From: Polyangiaceae bacterium
Lineage (GTDB): Bacteria; Myxococcota_A; Polyangia; Polyangiales; Polyangiaceae
DNA length: 64,000 nt
Direction of reading: 5' to 3'
Assembly: GCA_015075635.1 (NCBI GenBank)
Contig: JABTUA010000001.1
Span: 1,736,001 to 1,800,000 of the forward strand
How positions within the stretch are numbered: the stretch's first letter is position 1; every line of letters begins with the position of its first letter. A program made the position numbers and the translations under genes. Of the stretch, positions 61,902 to 64,000 are shown in pieces. The notes beneath the pieces were generated by a model. That model was not told the origin of the DNA and did no database searches. It worked only from the letters and a program-made list of their open reading frames with translations.

Positions 61902-62743
61902 TCGCCGGCCTCGGCGGCGCGCTCGCGGCAGCGCTCGAGCTCCACCGGATCGTGGGCGGAGAACACCCGCACCTCGTCCGAGCTCTCGCGGACCAGTCTG
62001 CGCAAGCGCGCCTGGTTCTTCATGCGGGCCTGTCCGTCGATCTCGACGATGCGCTGGAAGGCGTCGAGCAGCGGCGGACAGCGCCGGCGGTCCGGCGCCA
62101 TCTCCAGACGATGGAAGTAGGCGTCCCCGGCGTGGAGCAGCCAGCCGCTCCGCGTGTGCACCGCGACGCCGGAGTGCCCGCGGGTGTGGCCGTGGAGCGG
62201 GATGAGCAGGATCTCGGGGGGTAGGCCCGTGAGATCGCGCACGCAGTCGAAGCCGAACCAGGGCTCGCCCTTCGGACGGTACACGGCCCACTTGGGCTCG
62301 TGGGCGAAGTGCGCCTTCACGTAGCGCGTGCGCTCGAGCCGCGTGCGCGGGTGCAGCGTCGCGTCGCGCTCGTCGGCGTGGACGTGCACGGTGGCCTTGG
62401 GGAAGTCCGGGAGGCCGCCGGCGTGATCCAGATCGCAGTGTGTCAGGACGATGTGGCGCACGTCGTCCCTGCTGAAGCCCAGTCGCTCGACCTGGGAGAG
62501 CGCCGTCTCGGCGGGGTCGCGCCCGGGGCGGGCGAAAAGCAAGAAATGCCGCCCCACGGTTCGCTCCGGGCTCGAGACGTCCGCCGTGCCGAGGCCCGAG
62601 TCCACCAGGACCAGGCCCTCGGAGGTCTCGATCAGCAAGCAGTGGCAGATGAGCTTCGCCTGCGTGCGAAGCGACCCGGTGCCGGACAGCAGGCGCCCGC
62701 CGTGCGGGCACATCGTGGCGCAGTTCAGGTGGTGGACTTTCAT
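61898..62743 (-). CDS. Metallo-beta-lactamase-fold hydrolase (AHL-lactonase-like)
   Basis: A 281-residue hydrolase. The metal motif is LTHCDLDHAGG (His 102, Asp 104, Asp 106, His 107), a variant of HxHxDH where the second His is Asp. LVLVDSGLG precedes it, and LIPLHGHTRGHSGV and LLHAGDAYFHRLEM supply the remaining ligands. The layout agrees with lactonases such as AiiA-like enzymes. In myxobacteria a lactonase could act on acyl-homoserine lactones of prey bacteria, but the substrate is not established. First gene of the operon with GFA and mutY. Confidence 0.9.
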   Translation of the reverse strand: MKVHHLNCATMCPHGGRLLSGTGSLRTQAKLICHCLLIETSEGLVLVDSGLGTADVSSPERTVGRHFLLFARPGRDPAETALSQVERLGFSRDDVRHIVLTHCDLDHAGGLPDFPKATVHVHADERDATLHPRTRLERTRYVKAHFAHEPKWAVYRPKGEPWFGFDCVRDLTGLPPEILLIPLHGHTRGHSGVAVHTRSGWLLHAGDAYFHRLEMAPDRRRCPPLLDAFQRIVEIDGQARMKNQARLRRLVRESSDEVRVFSAHDPVELERCRERAAEAGE

Positions 62744-62874
62744 GCCGGCCGGGAGAGTAGACGAAATGCCGACGTCGGGCGCACGCCGGTGGGGCCGGGG
62801 GCCCGGCGAGCCGCGGGGGTGCCTCCACCGAAACCCTTCGCCCCCGCGCTCCGGCGCGGTAAGCTGACCGGCCG

Positions 62875-63984
62875 ATGTCCAACCCCACGGAAATCCCGCT
62901 CGAATCCATCCGCACGGATGGCTGGTTCGAGCGCATCGGGGAGAGCATCGGCAGCTTCCAGGCGCTCTGCGACATCATCGGCGCGCGCTTCTTCGCCTTC
63001 GCGATGATCACCGGGGCGCGCATCACTGCGCTCACCGTCGATCGCCGAAACCCCGACAACACGCTGGTGGACTTCGTGGTCGGCGCGCCGGACGCGGAGG
63101 TGACCGACGCTGACACGCAGCGGCTCACGCTGGCGGACTTTCGCCGGCGCCTGGTGGCCGCGCTGGTCACCGAGGAGCCCATCGCGGCGCCGCCGGCCCG
63201 CCCGACGGACACCGAGGCGGTGCAGCTGCACATCGGCGTGCGCTACCTCCTGCTCGCCCCCCTGTACGGCTACAGCCTGACCAAGCTCACGGTCGTCGGG
63301 CGCGACTCCCACCTGGATCTCCTGCACGACGGTGTCGAGGAGCGCTATGACCTCGCGGAGCTCCGCGCGCGCATTCGCACCCACGTGCGCGAAGAGCTCG
63401 ATCGAGTGCAGCGCGGCGGGCGCAGCGCCATCGATCTCGCGCGCATCGGCGAGGCCGAGGCCGCGGAGAACCGCGGCGAGCCGCTGCGGGTGATCGAGCT
63501 CCTGGGCGCCTGGCCCGCGCCGCTCGCCATCTTCCTCCGCACGCCCGAAGGCCAGCTCCTGGCGCCGGACACCCGGGCGCTCATCGCCCGGGGGCTCGGC
63601 TACCTGGGCTCGGCTTGCATCGCCTTGGCAGAGGTGCAGAAGGGCGAGGAGATCCTCCGGTTGGCCGTGCAGTACGCCGGCGACGGCCCGGCCGCCCCCG
63701 AGATCTACGCCCGCCTCGGCGAGTCGATGGTGCGCAGCGACCGCCACGGCGAGGCCATCGGTCCGCTCCGGCGGGCGATGAACCTCGGGGCCGACGGCGC
63801 CCGGGTCTGGCCGCTCCTGGCCCGGGCGCTGAGCGAGCGTGGGCGGTTTCTGGCCGCCTACGGCGCGGTCCTCGAGGCCAAGGCCTCCGGCGTGGACGGC
63901 GCGGCCCTCGAGCAGAGCGTAGAGCGGATCAAGCGTGGTCTGGGACCCGGCCTCGACGGCTGGCACGCGCTGGTCGGTCGCTGA
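62875..63984 (+). CDS. TPR-like protein with unknown N-terminal domain
   Basis: A 369-residue cytosolic protein. Residues 1-175 form an alpha/beta domain that I do not recognise (ESIRTDGWFERIGESIGSFQALCDIIGARFFAF, TLVDFVVGAPDAEVT). Residues 180-360 are helical pairs of TPR type, for example AEIYARLGE-like PEIYARLGESMVRSDRHGEAIGPLRRAMNLG. No signal or membrane segment. It is divergent from the MBL-fold gene with 131 bases between. ATG at 62875. Confidence 0.78.
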   Translation: MSNPTEIPLESIRTDGWFERIGESIGSFQALCDIIGARFFAFAMITGARITALTVDRRNPDNTLVDFVVGAPDAEVTDADTQRLTLADFRRRLVAALVTEEPIAAPPARPTDTEAVQLHIGVRYLLLAPLYGYSLTKLTVVGRDSHLDLLHDGVEERYDLAELRARIRTHVREELDRVQRGGRSAIDLARIGEAEAAENRGEPLRVIELLGAWPAPLAIFLRTPEGQLLAPDTRALIARGLGYLGSACIALAEVQKGEEILRLAVQYAGDGPAAPEIYARLGESMVRSDRHGEAIGPLRRAMNLGADGARVWPLLARALSERGRFLAAYGAVLEAKASGVDGAALEQSVERIKRGLGPGLDGWHALVGR

Positions 63985-64000
63985 GAGCGTTTTCTCGGGT

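Overview
The window looks like a chromosome segment of a very GC-rich myxobacterium, most likely of the order Polyangiales (Sorangium/Polyangium relatives). The evidence is: a C-terminal MYXO-CTERM sorting tail on a secreted peptidase; at least a dozen predicted lipoproteins whose lipobox cysteine is followed by long Gly/Ser/Ala linkers; many GTG starts; dense 4-base ATGA/GTGA overlaps; and formylglycine-enzyme-like lipoproteins. I saw no rRNA, tRNA or CRISPR array.

Layout. 1-16.8 kb: a cut cysteine desulfurase, a glycine-rich RRM protein, a cytochrome c lipoprotein/DTW-domain pair, a hybrid histidine kinase, class I fumarase with argS, an ATPase-degenerate TPR protein with an RluA-type pseudouridine synthase, three extracellular or lipoprotein genes and a PPi-type phosphofructokinase. 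16.9-21.4 kb: an SbcD/SbcC-like (YhaO/YhaN-type) nuclease-ATPase pair. 21.5-25.4 kb: a minus-strand operon of lipoprotein, M23 peptidase with MYXO-CTERM, tandem DsbA/HCCA-isomerase fusion and pentapeptide-repeat protein. 25.4-36.8 kb: an FAD oxidoreductase, a set of two diheme cytochrome c proteins and a beta-helix lipoprotein, a membrane metallophosphoesterase, pyruvate dehydrogenase E1 and a cysteine-free glutaredoxin-fold protein. 36.8-46 kb: mainly lipoproteins, a PLD-like protein, a DMT exporter, a cyclic-2,3-diphosphoglycerate-synthetase-like GTPase and a lipoprotein with a C-terminal somatomedin-B-like module.

46.1-60.5 kb is the accessory part. A four-helix-bundle (S23/Avd-like) gene sits between two 73-bp direct repeats and has its start codon inside a hairpin. 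It is followed by a VapBC-type pair, a TetR/radical-SAM/membrane-protein operon, a formylglycine-enzyme-like lipoprotein gene broken by an IS91-family transposase remnant, a sugar ABC importer without its ATPase, an MscS channel, a very large GH94-like protein, a relic of an AAA-type regulator, a ParDE-type pair and a second formylglycine-enzyme relic. The last 3.5 kb return to ordinary genes: mutY in an operon with GFA and metallo-beta-lactamase-fold genes, then a TPR-like protein.

The metabolic genes (fumarase, PPi-PFK, AceE) are housekeeping types but lie as singletons or small pairs, as is common in large myxobacterial genomes. The most unusual items are the direct-repeat cassette, the radical-SAM operon of unknown product, the cysteine-free glutaredoxin and the interrupted formylglycine-enzyme gene.
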